Part shown: positions 1 to 6,806 of the stretch, one piece after another
How positions within the stretch are numbered: position 1 is the stretch's first letter
How the letters are laid out: every line of letters starts with the position of its first letter
Source: Clostridia bacterium
Lineage (GTDB): Bacteria; Bacillota; Clostridia; Oscillospirales; CAG-272
NCBI GenBank assembly: GCA_017621755.1
Contig: JAGASL010000063.1
Span: 76,265 to 115,490 of the forward strand
Direction of reading: 5' to 3'
DNA: 39,226 nucleotides
Program-made: the position numbers and the translations under genes
Notes under the pieces: model-generated
What the model was told of the DNA's origin: nothing
What the model saw: the letters and a program-made list of their open reading frames with translations, nothing else
Databases searched by the model: none

Positions 1-1
1 G

Positions 2-1759
2 AATTTTTATATCGACCATGCCCTGCTTGCAGCAGCAGAGGGCAGGATTAGCTTTTATGAAAACGGCAGAAGCGTTGGCGTGCGCCTGGCCTATCCGCCA
101 GCCGCCCTGATCGGGCTGCGCCTTGTCCTGCCGCGCATGCTTGGTACCTCATCGGTTAGTCTGTTGTTGACGTTGGATGGGGAGCGTGAGCCGGTTTCCT
201 TTCCGCTACGCTTATGCGGCTGCGAGGGGGAATGGGATCGGTACGCTGTGTTGATCGACGGGGCCACTCTTTCTGCTTGTGGGCATTTATTTTTTGGCAG
301 ACTGGTAGTAGAGGGGATCTTTGGACGGTTGGATGCCACGTTTGCAGCAGATGGCCGCGTGCGTTTTGCCCTCGCTGGGGAGGGGGAACCGTTTCCTCTG
401 CTGCTGGCCGAGGGAAGGGGCACGCCCGCCCTGCTTGGCGGTGCGATCTATGCGCTCCCCTTGCGCGAGCTTTCGCGGCTTGGCCGCCTGTTTTTAGGGG
501 CGGATGACGATATCGAGACCTTCTTTTCCCACCTAAGCGCTCTTGGCGTTCGCGCTATATGGCTTTGCCCGCCGGCGGCACAGGGGTGCGAGGGCGAGCG
601 GTGGCACCCCTCCAGCCTGCCGCCCGCCTTTCGCTCCCTTGCCGAAAAAAACGGCATCCACCTTTTCTTCGACCTGCTTTGCTGCAGCGCGCTGCGCGAT
701 AGCGGCGGTATGTTTACTAGGTCAGATAGTCTGCCGCTGACTTCGCCCGGCGAAGGGGTGGATGACCGCCCCGGCTTTTGGAATGCCCCCTCGCTACCGG
801 TGGGGGAGAAAGCACCCTCCCTGCAGGAATATTTCTGCGGCGAAAGCGGCATTCTTGCTACAGCCCGTTCGGCGGGGGCAAAGGGCTTTTTTCTGCGCAT
901 GGCAGACCGATTTGGCGATGCGCTGCTCACCACCCTTCATCGCCATATGGGAGAGGGAGCGCTTCTTGGCGCGGCCTCTGGCGGCCCGGTGCCGATCCAT
1001 TTCGGTGCGCGTAGGCGGTACATGTTTGGCGAGGCGTTAGATGGCATGGCAGGTGATACGCTGGATAAGGCCTGCCTTGCGTATCTGGTGGAGGGGGAAA
1101 CGGAGGCGTTGGAAAGCTACCTGTTACGCACCCAGGCCGTCATCCCCCCCGGCATGCTGTGCGTGCAGGCGCTTTCCTGCTATGAAAGCGGAAGCCTGCT
1201 TTCTGCAATCGCCGAGCAGCTGTATGAAAAGGATACGCAGGAACCGGGAAAGACCCCCTATGCCTTGGCTGAGCTGGGGCATCTGATCGCCGGCACGCTG
1301 CCCGGTGTGCCAATGTATCTGGCAGGGGAGGAAAACGGCCTGCCGTACCCACCCGTGGTTGGTGAGGCGGTGGGGGGGCAGCTTGCCTTCTTTTTGCGTC
1401 TTTCGCAGCTGCGCCGGCGTGAGGCCGTTTACCGTGACGGTGTGCTGCGCCTATTGCATCTTTCCCCCACGCTGCTGGTCTTTTCGCGCGAGCGAGAGGG
1501 GGAGGCACTGCTGACCGTGATCAACCGCGCGCCTACGCGCCTGGCACTTGCCTCGCCGGATGGCTTTTCGGTCGTGTTTGGTGGGCGGGGATTGAAAAAT
1601 GTATTTTCCGTTCGCCCCTATGGAGGCATCGTGGTCAAGGTCACGCGCTGGGAGGGCGAGACCTGCCGCCTTCGCTTTACCAGACAGGCAGAGGGGGAGA
1701 GCGCGACCCTGGCGGCACCGTTTGTTGGTCGTATAGCCGTGTTGCAGCACAAAAAATAA
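2..1759 (+). CDS. GH13 alpha-amylase-like protein, catalytically degenerate (5' partial)
   Basis: The reading frame is open from base 2, so the true start probably lies outside the window; the first in-frame start-like codon is a GTG at 80, with no good ribosome binding site. The fold of a neopullulanase/alpha-amylase is recognisable: an N-terminal beta-rich part, a (beta/alpha)8 barrel from about base 490, the WNAPSLP stretch near 780, GTLPGVPMYLAGEENGL near 1290-1340, and a C-terminal beta domain. The expected catalytic motifs are altered. The DxxxNH position reads DLLCCS (near 671), the GxRxD nucleophile segment reads GFFLRMADRF (near 884), the general-acid segment reads LLGAASG (near 962), and the NHD segment reads LSCYES (near 1172). 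I infer a non-enzymatic or binding role. It ends at a bidirectional terminator. The family is fairly certain; the function is unknown. Confidence 0.7.
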   Translation, partial: NFYIDHALLAAAEGRISFYENGRSVGVRLAYPPAALIGLRLVLPRMLGTSSVSLLLTLDGEREPVSFPLRLCGCEGEWDRYAVLIDGATLSACGHLFFGRLVVEGIFGRLDATFAADGRVRFALAGEGEPFPLLLAEGRGTPALLGGAIYALPLRELSRLGRLFLGADDDIETFFSHLSALGVRAIWLCPPAAQGCEGERWHPSSLPPAFRSLAEKNGIHLFFDLLCCSALRDSGGMFTRSDSLPLTSPGEGVDDRPGFWNAPSLPVGEKAPSLQEYFCGESGILATARSAGAKGFFLRMADRFGDALLTTLHRHMGEGALLGAASGGPVPIHFGARRRYMFGEALDGMAGDTLDKACLAYLVEGETEALESYLLRTQAVIPPGMLCVQALSCYESGSLLSAIAEQLYEKDTQEPGKTPYALAELGHLIAGTLPGVPMYLAGEENGLPYPPVVGEAVGGQLAFFLRLSQLRRREAVYRDGVLRLLHLSPTLLVFSREREGEALLTVINRAPTRLALASPDGFSVVFGGRGLKNVFSVRPYGGIVVKVTRWEGETCRLRFTRQAEGESATLAAPFVGRIAVLQHKK

Positions 1760-1764
1760 AAGAA

Positions 1765-1788
1765 AAAACGGAGCAGATGCTCCGTTTT
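1765..1788. terminator. Bidirectional intrinsic terminator
   Basis: An 11-bp perfect inverted repeat (AAAACGGAGCA / TGCTCCGTTTT) with a GA centre is followed by CTTTTTG on the plus strand and flanked by A-runs that read as T-runs on the minus strand. It lies between two convergent genes and fits both. Confidence 0.8.
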
Positions 1789-1799
1789 CTTTTTGTCTG

Positions 1800-2909
1800 T
1801 TACCGCAGGCATTGCTTCAGGCAAGAAACAAAGCGGTCAATCTCACGCGCGGTGTTGAAATAGCTAAGGCTCACGCGCACCGTGCCACCCTCGGCCGTGC
1901 CAAGGGCAGTGTGTGCCAGAGGCGCGCAATGCAGGCCGCCCCGCACGCAGATGTGGTGGCGATCGAGCAGATCGGTGATAGCATCCGGCGTGTGGCTTGC
2001 CAGGGTGAAGGAGAGAACACCGCCACCACCGTATAGCTGCACCCCCGGCAGGGCGGAAAGCCGCTCAGACAGGCGCAGGGAAAGTGTCTTTTCGTGCGCG
2101 GCAATCGCCTCAGGCGTGATGCGGCGCAAAAAGTCGACCCCGGCGCCCAATGCCATGATCGCCGGTGTGGGCAGGGTGCCAGCCTCCATGCGCTCGGGCA
2201 TGGTGGGCGGCATTTCCGGCAGGCGTGAGGCGCTGCCGCTGCCGCCGCTTAAAAATTCACGCAGCCCCTTGGCGCTTTTCAGATAGGCAAAGCCGCAGCC
2301 CTGTATGCCAAAAAGCCCCTTGTGCCCGGGGCCGCATAGCGCATCGGCCCCTATCTCTTGGCAGGAAAGCGGCATGTGGCCTAAGGATTGCGAGGCATCT
2401 ACGATAAAATAGATACCCCGCTCGCGGCAAAGCCTTCCTATACGCGAAACGGGTGCCACGGCACCGTCCACGTTTGAAACGTGGTTGCAGATCAGCATGC
2501 GCGTGTTTTCACGCAAAAGCGGCTTGATCGCGGCAATGGCATCCCCCTTGGTCGAGAAAACGTCAAAATCGGCGATCCCCTCGCGCGCTAACCGGCATAC
2601 CGGCCGATAAACGGCGTTGTGCTCGCGGTCGCTGATCAAAATGTGATCCCCGCGCTGTACGCGGGTCAGAATGGCTAAATTCAACGCCTCGGTGGCGTTT
2701 TGGCAAAATATAATATGCCCCGGCTCGCTTGCCCCGATCAGGGCGGCAAGCGAGCAGCGCACGTGGTCGATTGCCTCGGCGGCGGCTAGGGAAAGCGCGT
2801 GGGATGAGCGCCCTGGGTTGCCGCCACACGCGTGCAGGGCCTTGCGTATGGCGGCATATACACCAGGCGGCTTTTTCCAGGTGGTGGCGGCGTTATCCAA
2901 ATAGATCAT
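1800..2909 (-). CDS. Cysteine desulfurase-like class V aminotransferase (EF2568 type)
   Basis: This is a PLP-dependent fold type I protein of 369 residues that opens with IYLDNAATTW, the hallmark of cysteine desulfurase-like proteins. The PLP lysine is in GPGHKGLFG and the cofactor-binding aspartate is in IVDASQSLGH. A C-terminal RGGLHCAPLAHT segment carries the group II (SufS-like) cysteine. It resembles the TIGR01977 family, whose type member EF2568 of Enterococcus is linked with selenium-dependent molybdenum hydroxylase loci. The likely activity is release of sulfur or selenium from cysteine or selenocysteine. I chose ATG 2909, not the upstream frame start at 2933, because it forms an ATGA overlap with the stop of the DUF3343 gene just upstream, a sign of translational coupling. 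No iron-sulfur scaffold gene is adjacent. Confidence 0.85.
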   Translation of the reverse strand: MIYLDNAATTWKKPPGVYAAIRKALHACGGNPGRSSHALSLAAAEAIDHVRCSLAALIGASEPGHIIFCQNATEALNLAILTRVQRGDHILISDREHNAVYRPVCRLAREGIADFDVFSTKGDAIAAIKPLLRENTRMLICNHVSNVDGAVAPVSRIGRLCRERGIYFIVDASQSLGHMPLSCQEIGADALCGPGHKGLFGIQGCGFAYLKSAKGLREFLSGGSGSASRLPEMPPTMPERMEAGTLPTPAIMALGAGVDFLRRITPEAIAAHEKTLSLRLSERLSALPGVQLYGGGGVLSFTLASHTPDAITDLLDRHHICVRGGLHCAPLAHTALGTAEGGTVRVSLSYFNTAREIDRFVSCLKQCLR

Positions 2910-3133
2910 CGCTCTACCCGCCCACGCGACCATTCAAAGGGAATGCCGCCCTCCTTGAGGGCATGCATGGCCCGCTGCATATCGGCAGCGCGGATCTCTA
3001 AGCCATAGGCGCAGCCGCCGCTTTGCTTGCCGGTTCTTTTGATCAAGCGGGCGGCAATACCAGCCGCCCCCAGCAGCTTGCGCGCGCGGATAGCGCCGGT
3101 AACAGTACCAATCGTAAGAACGCATTGCTCCAT
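2906..3133 (-). CDS. DUF3343 putative Se/S carrier protein
   Basis: This 75-residue protein starts MEQCVLTIGTV and holds the conserved small-fold pattern ending in GGCAYGLEI, with a candidate carrier cysteine. It matches the DUF3343 / Se_S_carrier family (PF11823), which is predicted to hand selenium or sulfur between partners; that role is a family-level prediction. ATG 3133 is preceded by AAAGGAG at 8-bp spacing, which favours it over longer in-frame starts. Its stop overlaps the start of the aminotransferase by four bases. The two therefore form a coupled desulfurase-carrier pair. A hairpin sits directly upstream of the ribosome binding site. Confidence 0.8.
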   Translation of the reverse strand: MEQCVLTIGTVTGAIRARKLLGAAGIAARLIKRTGKQSGGCAYGLEIRAADMQRAMHALKEGGIPFEWSRGRVER

Positions 3134-3150
3134 AGCAGGCGCTCCTTTCA

Positions 3151-3169
3151 CGTACGCATCAGGCGTACG
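3151..3169 (-). promoter_or_regulatory. Inverted repeat in the leader of the DUF3343 gene
   Basis: CGTACGC and GCGTACG form a perfect 7-bp inverted repeat around ATCAG, two bases upstream of the Shine-Dalgarno sequence (3142-3148) on the minus strand. It could be an operator or an RNA hairpin that affects ribosome access. No known riboswitch was recognised. Confidence 0.4.
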
Positions 3170-3226
3170 CATTAACAGAATATGTGGCGCTTTTGTGAAT
3201 TGTTCATGGTTTTTCTTAGCGCGAAC

Positions 3227-3255
3227 TTGACATTTGAGCGGTTATCGTATAAAAT
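3227..3255 (+). promoter_or_regulatory. Sigma-A type promoter for the FKBP-like lipoprotein gene
   Basis: TTGACA (3227-3232) and TAAAAT (3250-3255) are separated by 17 bp, 31 bp before the ATG at 3287. The sequence between the -10 box and the GGAGG-type ribosome binding site is AT-rich, as expected for a transcription start. Confidence 0.75.
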
Positions 3256-3286
3256 AAATAGGAATGCATAAAAACGGAGGAAAGCT

Positions 3287-4612
3287 ATGAGAATTTTTGC
3301 AAAAATGCTGGCACTGGCGCTTCTTTGCGCTATGCTCTTTAGCCTGGCCGCCTGCGCTGGCGGTAATAATGGGGAGGGAACAGGCAACCCCTCTATGGAC
3401 CCGGTAGACGTGCTGCCCGGCTATGATTACGATAACATGGATATGTCTCAGTACGTTTCCTTTGGTGACTGGAACTACCGTGATATGCAGATCACGGTCG
3501 AGGATGCCGCCCCGGTCGACGATGCTGCTGTCAAGGCGGAATTCAACAGCTATTTTAACAATAGCGATAATATGTATTATCAGGCAATTGCCGATACAAG
3601 CAAGCCGGTGGAAAACGGGGATTACGTATACCTGCTGTATTCCGGCGTGACACGGAAGGCGCTTGAGGAGGCCGTTTCTGCCGGCAAGATCGCAGACGTG
3701 CGCTGCACCGGTATGTCCTATACCGATATCGTGGCGCTGGGGCTGGGCTTTTCTGGCGGCACCTCCACCAGTGTTGGCTACTTAGAGATCGGCTCGAACA
3801 CCTTTATAAGCGGCTTTGAGAGCGGGCTGATCGGCTACGTGCCGGCCGAATCGGGTGAGGAGAACCCCGTGCGCTTAGAGATCTCCTTCCCTGAAAATTA
3901 CGGGAATACCGAGCTTGCCGGGCAGCCGGTGATCTTCTTCTGTAAGCTGCTGTATATCGGCGACGTCAGCGCCGGTGCCTTTACGGCGGATACCATCAGC
4001 GTTGAATACGTGAACACCATTCTCAACCTCTCGGGTGAGAATGCCTATCCTTCGCTGGAGGCCTGCTTTGCGCAGATCAAAAAGGGGCTGGAGCAAAATC
4101 GGGAGACCACGCTGTATAACGCAAAGGCGAATGCCATCTTTGCCGAGCTGGCTGCCAATGCCAGCATTCCCACCGTGCCGGACGAGATGCTGACCACCTA
4201 CGTGGAATCGGTGCTTTCCACCTACCTGGCTGATATGGTAGATATGTACAACAACTATCCCTCCTACTACGCCTCTATGTTTGGTACGGCTACCCCCTCT
4301 AAAGAGCTGGTGGCACAGTATCTTGGCTATAAGGATGCCGATTATATGACCGCTATGAAGACCGATGCGACCCCCGCAGTCAAGAACGAGATGATCTTCT
4401 GGTTCTTCGTGCAGCAGGAGGAGATTGCGCTGTCAGAGGCCGAGATCGCCGAGCGCCGTGCTGAGTACGTAGAGAAGTATGGCGAATCCATCTTCACCGG
4501 CGTGACAGACGAGGTGGTCTACGAGCAGTTTTTGCGCGATAAGTTCGTTGGCGACCTGATCGAGGATTTAGAGGCAAAGGGGCACATTACCTACGCCGTT
4601 GCTGAGGAATAA
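3287..4612 (+). CDS. Trigger factor/FKBP-like lipoprotein (putative extracytoplasmic foldase)
   Basis: The 441-residue product has a short positively charged start, a hydrophobic stretch and the lipobox SLAAC with Cys23, so it should be a membrane-anchored lipoprotein outside the cell. Residues of about 105-225 look like the FKBP domain of trigger factor: VENGDYVYLLYSG, then YLEIGSNTFISGFESGLIGY and ISFPENYGNTELAGQ. The following helical region (about 235-430) resembles the trigger factor C-terminal chaperone domain. An unusual segment of about 40 residues sits between the two FKBP halves. The inferred role is prolyl isomerisation and/or chaperoning of secreted proteins, analogous to PrsA but with a different fold. 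It has its own promoter and is followed after 10 bp by the next gene. Confidence 0.75.
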   Translation: MRIFAKMLALALLCAMLFSLAACAGGNNGEGTGNPSMDPVDVLPGYDYDNMDMSQYVSFGDWNYRDMQITVEDAAPVDDAAVKAEFNSYFNNSDNMYYQAIADTSKPVENGDYVYLLYSGVTRKALEEAVSAGKIADVRCTGMSYTDIVALGLGFSGGTSTSVGYLEIGSNTFISGFESGLIGYVPAESGEENPVRLEISFPENYGNTELAGQPVIFFCKLLYIGDVSAGAFTADTISVEYVNTILNLSGENAYPSLEACFAQIKKGLEQNRETTLYNAKANAIFAELAANASIPTVPDEMLTTYVESVLSTYLADMVDMYNNYPSYYASMFGTATPSKELVAQYLGYKDADYMTAMKTDATPAVKNEMIFWFFVQQEEIALSEAEIAERRAEYVEKYGESIFTGVTDEVVYEQFLRDKFVGDLIEDLEAKGHITYAVAEE

Positions 4613-4622
4613 AGGAGAGAGC

Positions 4623-5081
4623 ATGTTAAACTACGTCGAATTGCTGTTGACCACCTACTCTGACCAGCGCGTGTCGCTTGTGGGGGAAGGGGAAAATTTC
4701 GTTTTCACCATCCACAATCCCGAATGGGAGGGTGGCGATATCGTCGTTACCTGTGAAGCGGGGAATCTTTGCCTGGATTTCGTTTCTATGAGCCTGGATT
4801 TTGAAGATCAGTTTGGCGAGCTGGTAGACCAGATCGACCAGCTGATTCAGGATGAATGCATGATCTTTGAGCTGTATTCGCACGGCGAATGTGTGCTTGG
4901 CGGCTGCCGCGGCACCGATGAGATCGACATTGATCATTCGCTGCCCGCCTTTGTGCGCAGCCTGCGCGATGGCAGCGCCGAGCTGTATGCCGACTTAAAG
5001 GAGATCGTGCAGCGCGGCCAGTGCTTCTGCCGGCTGCGTGGCTGGTGCAAGGAGCGCAATCGCTCACTGATTCTTTCTTAA
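4623..5081 (+). CDS. Conserved hypothetical protein
   Basis: I do not recognise this 152-residue acidic protein. ATG 4623 is chosen because AAAGGAG (4611-4617) stands at proper spacing; an in-frame ATG at 4599 would overlap the lipoprotein gene. It has no signal peptide or membrane helix. The first two thirds look like alternating strands (for example VGEGENFVFTIHNPEW and GGDIVVTCEAGNLCLDF) and the C-terminal third is helical with RLRGWCKERNRS near the end. Position between the lipoprotein gene and the CDF exporter, with gaps of only 10 and 14 bp, suggests co-transcription. Confidence 0.65.
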   Translation: MLNYVELLLTTYSDQRVSLVGEGENFVFTIHNPEWEGGDIVVTCEAGNLCLDFVSMSLDFEDQFGELVDQIDQLIQDECMIFELYSHGECVLGGCRGTDEIDIDHSLPAFVRSLRDGSAELYADLKEIVQRGQCFCRLRGWCKERNRSLILS

Positions 5082-5095
5082 AAGGGTGTGATGCT

Positions 5096-6265
5096 ATGAC
5101 AGGGCTGCTGATTCGCCTCTTCGTGCGGGATCATCAAAACACCGCCGACCCGGCCGTGCGCCTGCGCTACGGTACCATGGTCAGCGTGGTGTCTATTATT
5201 TGCAATTTGTTTCTTTCGGCAGGGAAGTTCGCGTTCGGTCTGCTGCTGGGCTCTATCGCGCTCACGGCAGACGGTGTGAACAACCTATCGGATGCCGGCT
5301 CGGCGATCGTGTCGCTCGTCAGCTTTCGCATCGCCGCCAAGCCGGCCGATCGTGACCACCCCTTTGGCCACGCGCGTATTGAATACGTGGCCTCGATGAT
5401 CGTTTCCTTTTTGGTGCTGCTGGTGGGCGTTGAGCTGCTGACCACCTCGGTGGATAAGATCCTTCACCCCACCGCACCGGATGACCGGTATCTGCTTGCC
5501 TCTATCATCCTGCTTTCTGCCTCCATCCTTGTCAAGCTGTGGATGGGGCTGCTGAACCGCAGGGTCGGCAAAAAAATCGATTCGGCCGTCATGCGCGCCG
5601 CCGCGACCGATAGCCTGACCGACTGTATCTCCACCCTTGCCGTTTTGGTCTCTACGGTGCTTTACGCTACCCTCAGCTGGGATTTCCTTGACGGCTGGTT
5701 TGGTCTCTTTGTGGCCATCCTGATTCTGGTTGCCGGCTGCCGCATATTGAATGAAACGAAAAATTCCATCCTTGGCGAGCGCCCGGTAGAGGAAACGGTA
5801 AATGCCATTCGCCGCGTGGTGGGCGAATACCCCGAGGCGCTTGGCGTGCACGATCTCATCGTGCATGATTACGGCCCCGGGCATGTCATTGCCTCGCTGC
5901 ACGTAGAGGTGGATAGCAAGCGGGACGCGCTGGAAACGCATGATTCTATTGATAATATCGAGCGCCGCATCTGTGCGGAGCTGGGGATCCAATGCACCAT
6001 CCACACCGACCCCATCGTGGTGGGTGACCCAGAGGTAGACCGACTGCACCTGGCCGTGGCCAAGATCGCCGGCGAGATAGACGAGCGCCTGCGCGTGCAC
6101 GATTTTCGCTTTGTGCGCGGCACAACGCATTCTAACCTGATCTTCGATATTGCCGCCCCGTTTGAATGTCCCTTGACGGATGAGGAGATTAAAACGGCCG
6201 TTACTGCGCGTGTACGCGCGATAGACCCCCATTACTGCACGGTCATAACCCTTGACCGGGAATAA
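5096..6265 (+). CDS. Cation diffusion facilitator family transporter
   Basis: This 389-residue integral membrane protein is a CDF-type divalent metal/proton antiporter with about six membrane helices in its first 210 residues and a cytoplasmic ferredoxin-like C-terminal domain. Family marks are TADGVNNLSDAGSA in helix 2, HPFGHARIEY after it, and AATDSLTDCIST in helix 5. By alignment to E. coli YiiP, the transport site would be Asn62/Asp66 and Asp172/Asp176. The typical zinc form has His or Asp at the first position and HxxxD in helix 5, so this arrangement points to manganese or iron rather than zinc (inference). The start at 5096 follows AAAGGG. A further domain of about 85 residues after the usual C-terminal domain repeats the pattern GEIDERLRVHDFRFVRG. 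Confidence 0.9.
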   Translation: MTGLLIRLFVRDHQNTADPAVRLRYGTMVSVVSIICNLFLSAGKFAFGLLLGSIALTADGVNNLSDAGSAIVSLVSFRIAAKPADRDHPFGHARIEYVASMIVSFLVLLVGVELLTTSVDKILHPTAPDDRYLLASIILLSASILVKLWMGLLNRRVGKKIDSAVMRAAATDSLTDCISTLAVLVSTVLYATLSWDFLDGWFGLFVAILILVAGCRILNETKNSILGERPVEETVNAIRRVVGEYPEALGVHDLIVHDYGPGHVIASLHVEVDSKRDALETHDSIDNIERRICAELGIQCTIHTDPIVVGDPEVDRLHLAVAKIAGEIDERLRVHDFRFVRGTTHSNLIFDIAAPFECPLTDEEIKTAVTARVRAIDPHYCTVITLDRE

Positions 6266-6266
6266 A

Positions 6267-6307
6267 AATCAACCGGCATAATCGATTGCTGATTATGCCG
6301 GTTGATT
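6267..6307. terminator. Bidirectional intrinsic terminator
   Basis: A perfect 17-bp inverted repeat around a 7-base loop is followed by TTTTT on the plus strand and by a T-run on the minus strand. It begins two bases after the CDF stop codon and ends just before the stop of the convergent regulator gene. Confidence 0.9.
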
Positions 6308-6309
6308 TT

Positions 6310-6513
6310 TTATTTTTGATAGTATTCCACAAACAGGTCATTCGGGGTACATTCCAGGATATCACAAATCGCTTTTAGGTTTTCAAATTTAATGGCCTTG
6401 GTTTCGTTTTCCACAATTTTTTTGAAATTCTGGTAGCTTAGCCCCAGTTGGATAAAAAGCCAATATCTTGTTTTCCCTTTTTCTTTGAGGATCTCATCAA
6501 TTCGAAAATGCAT
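6310..6513 (-). CDS. XRE-family helix-turn-helix regulator (YozG-like)
   Basis: The 67-residue product is a single Cro/C1-type HTH domain: RIDEILKEKGKTRYWLF, then GLSYQNFKKIVENETKAI as the recognition region, and LKAICDILECTPNDLF at the end. ATG 6513 is preceded by GAGGTG at good spacing; an in-frame ATG at 6531 lacks one. The gene is clearly AT-richer than its neighbours, which suggests acquisition. Two related palindromes lie upstream (6535-6550 and 6590-6605), the nearer covering its own probable -10 region, so autorepression is likely (inference). Its regulon may be only the divergent short ORF and the next gene. Confidence 0.85.
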   Translation of the reverse strand: MHFRIDEILKEKGKTRYWLFIQLGLSYQNFKKIVENETKAIKFENLKAICDILECTPNDLFVEYYQK

Positions 6514-6534
6514 GGCTATCACCTCGCGCATTAG

Positions 6535-6550
6535 ATAATGTATACATTAT
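6535..6550. promoter_or_regulatory. Operator-like 16-bp perfect palindrome (copy 1)
   Basis: ATAATGTATACATTAT is a perfect palindrome that overlaps a minus-strand TATAAT (6551-6546) 22 bp upstream of the regulator start. A near copy occurs at 6590-6605. The pair is best read as binding sites for the XRE protein encoded beside it. Confidence 0.6.
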
Positions 6551-6565
6551 AATTGGCATTTGTCA

Positions 6566-6594
6566 TTGACAAATAGACATGCGCATTATATAAT
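6566..6594 (+). promoter_or_regulatory. Consensus sigma-A promoter, divergent from the regulator gene
   Basis: TTGACA (6566-6571) and TATAAT (6589-6594) are both exact consensus with a 17-bp spacer. The -10 box overlaps the second operator-like palindrome, so binding there would block RNA polymerase. It reads into the short ORF at 6606-6728 and possibly into the Asp-box protein gene. Confidence 0.75.
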
Positions 6595-6605
6595 GTAAAC
6601 ATTGG
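6590..6605. promoter_or_regulatory. Operator-like palindrome (copy 2)
   Basis: ATAATGTAAACATTGG matches copy 1 at 13 of 16 positions and keeps most of its dyad symmetry. The centres of the two copies are 55 bp apart, near five helical turns, which would allow cooperative binding on one face of the DNA. It overlaps the -10 box of the divergent promoter. Confidence 0.55.
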
Positions 6606-6728
6606 ATGTTTAGAAAAGGATTCATGGCATGCGTTGTCAATAAATATGGCGGGGCCTATACCATGCTTCGATACGCCCAACGAAAAAACAAAGAAATTTA
6701 CAATCTTGCCGAACGGGAGCTTGATTAA
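6606..6728 (+). CDS. Short ORF (40 codons), possible gene remnant
   Basis: The frame encodes 40 residues from ATG 6606, or 34 from ATG 6624. The latter has AAAAGGA three bases before it, close for a ribosome binding site. The C-terminal part reads GGAYTMLRYAQRKNKEIYNL, which reminds me of the C-terminal end of SLOG-family (DUF1273/DUF2493-like) nucleotide-binding proteins in Clostridia, where GGT..T..YA is followed by a strand. If so this is a leftover of a larger gene, fused by deletion to a promoter. A functional small protein is the alternative. It sits directly behind a consensus promoter and operator. Confidence 0.35.
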   Translation: MFRKGFMACVVNKYGGAYTMLRYAQRKNKEIYNLAERELD

Positions 6729-6747
6729 AGCACAGAGCAGATTTCTG

Positions 6748-6776
6748 TTGACAAGAGAAGCGCCTTGTGTTATAAT
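6748..6776 (+). promoter_or_regulatory. Extended consensus sigma-A promoter for the Asp-box protein gene
   Basis: TTGACA (6748-6753) and TATAAT (6771-6776) are exact consensus with a 17-bp spacer, and a TGT triplet just before the -10 box adds an extended -10 element. The ATG at 6807 follows 30 bp later with GAAAGGAG (6791-6798). This is the strongest-looking promoter in the window. Confidence 0.85.
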
Positions 6777-6806
6777 GGCATTATCAGGTTGAAAGGAGTT
6801 CGCTTT

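Noticed and set aside
4599..4622. Upstream ATG for the hypothetical gene after the lipoprotein
   Set aside because: It overlaps the lipoprotein gene and lacks a ribosome binding site, while ATG 4623 has AAAGGAG at good spacing.
5285..6232. Long minus-strand open frame of about 315 codons
   Set aside because: It is antisense to the CDF transporter gene and results from the base composition of that gene.
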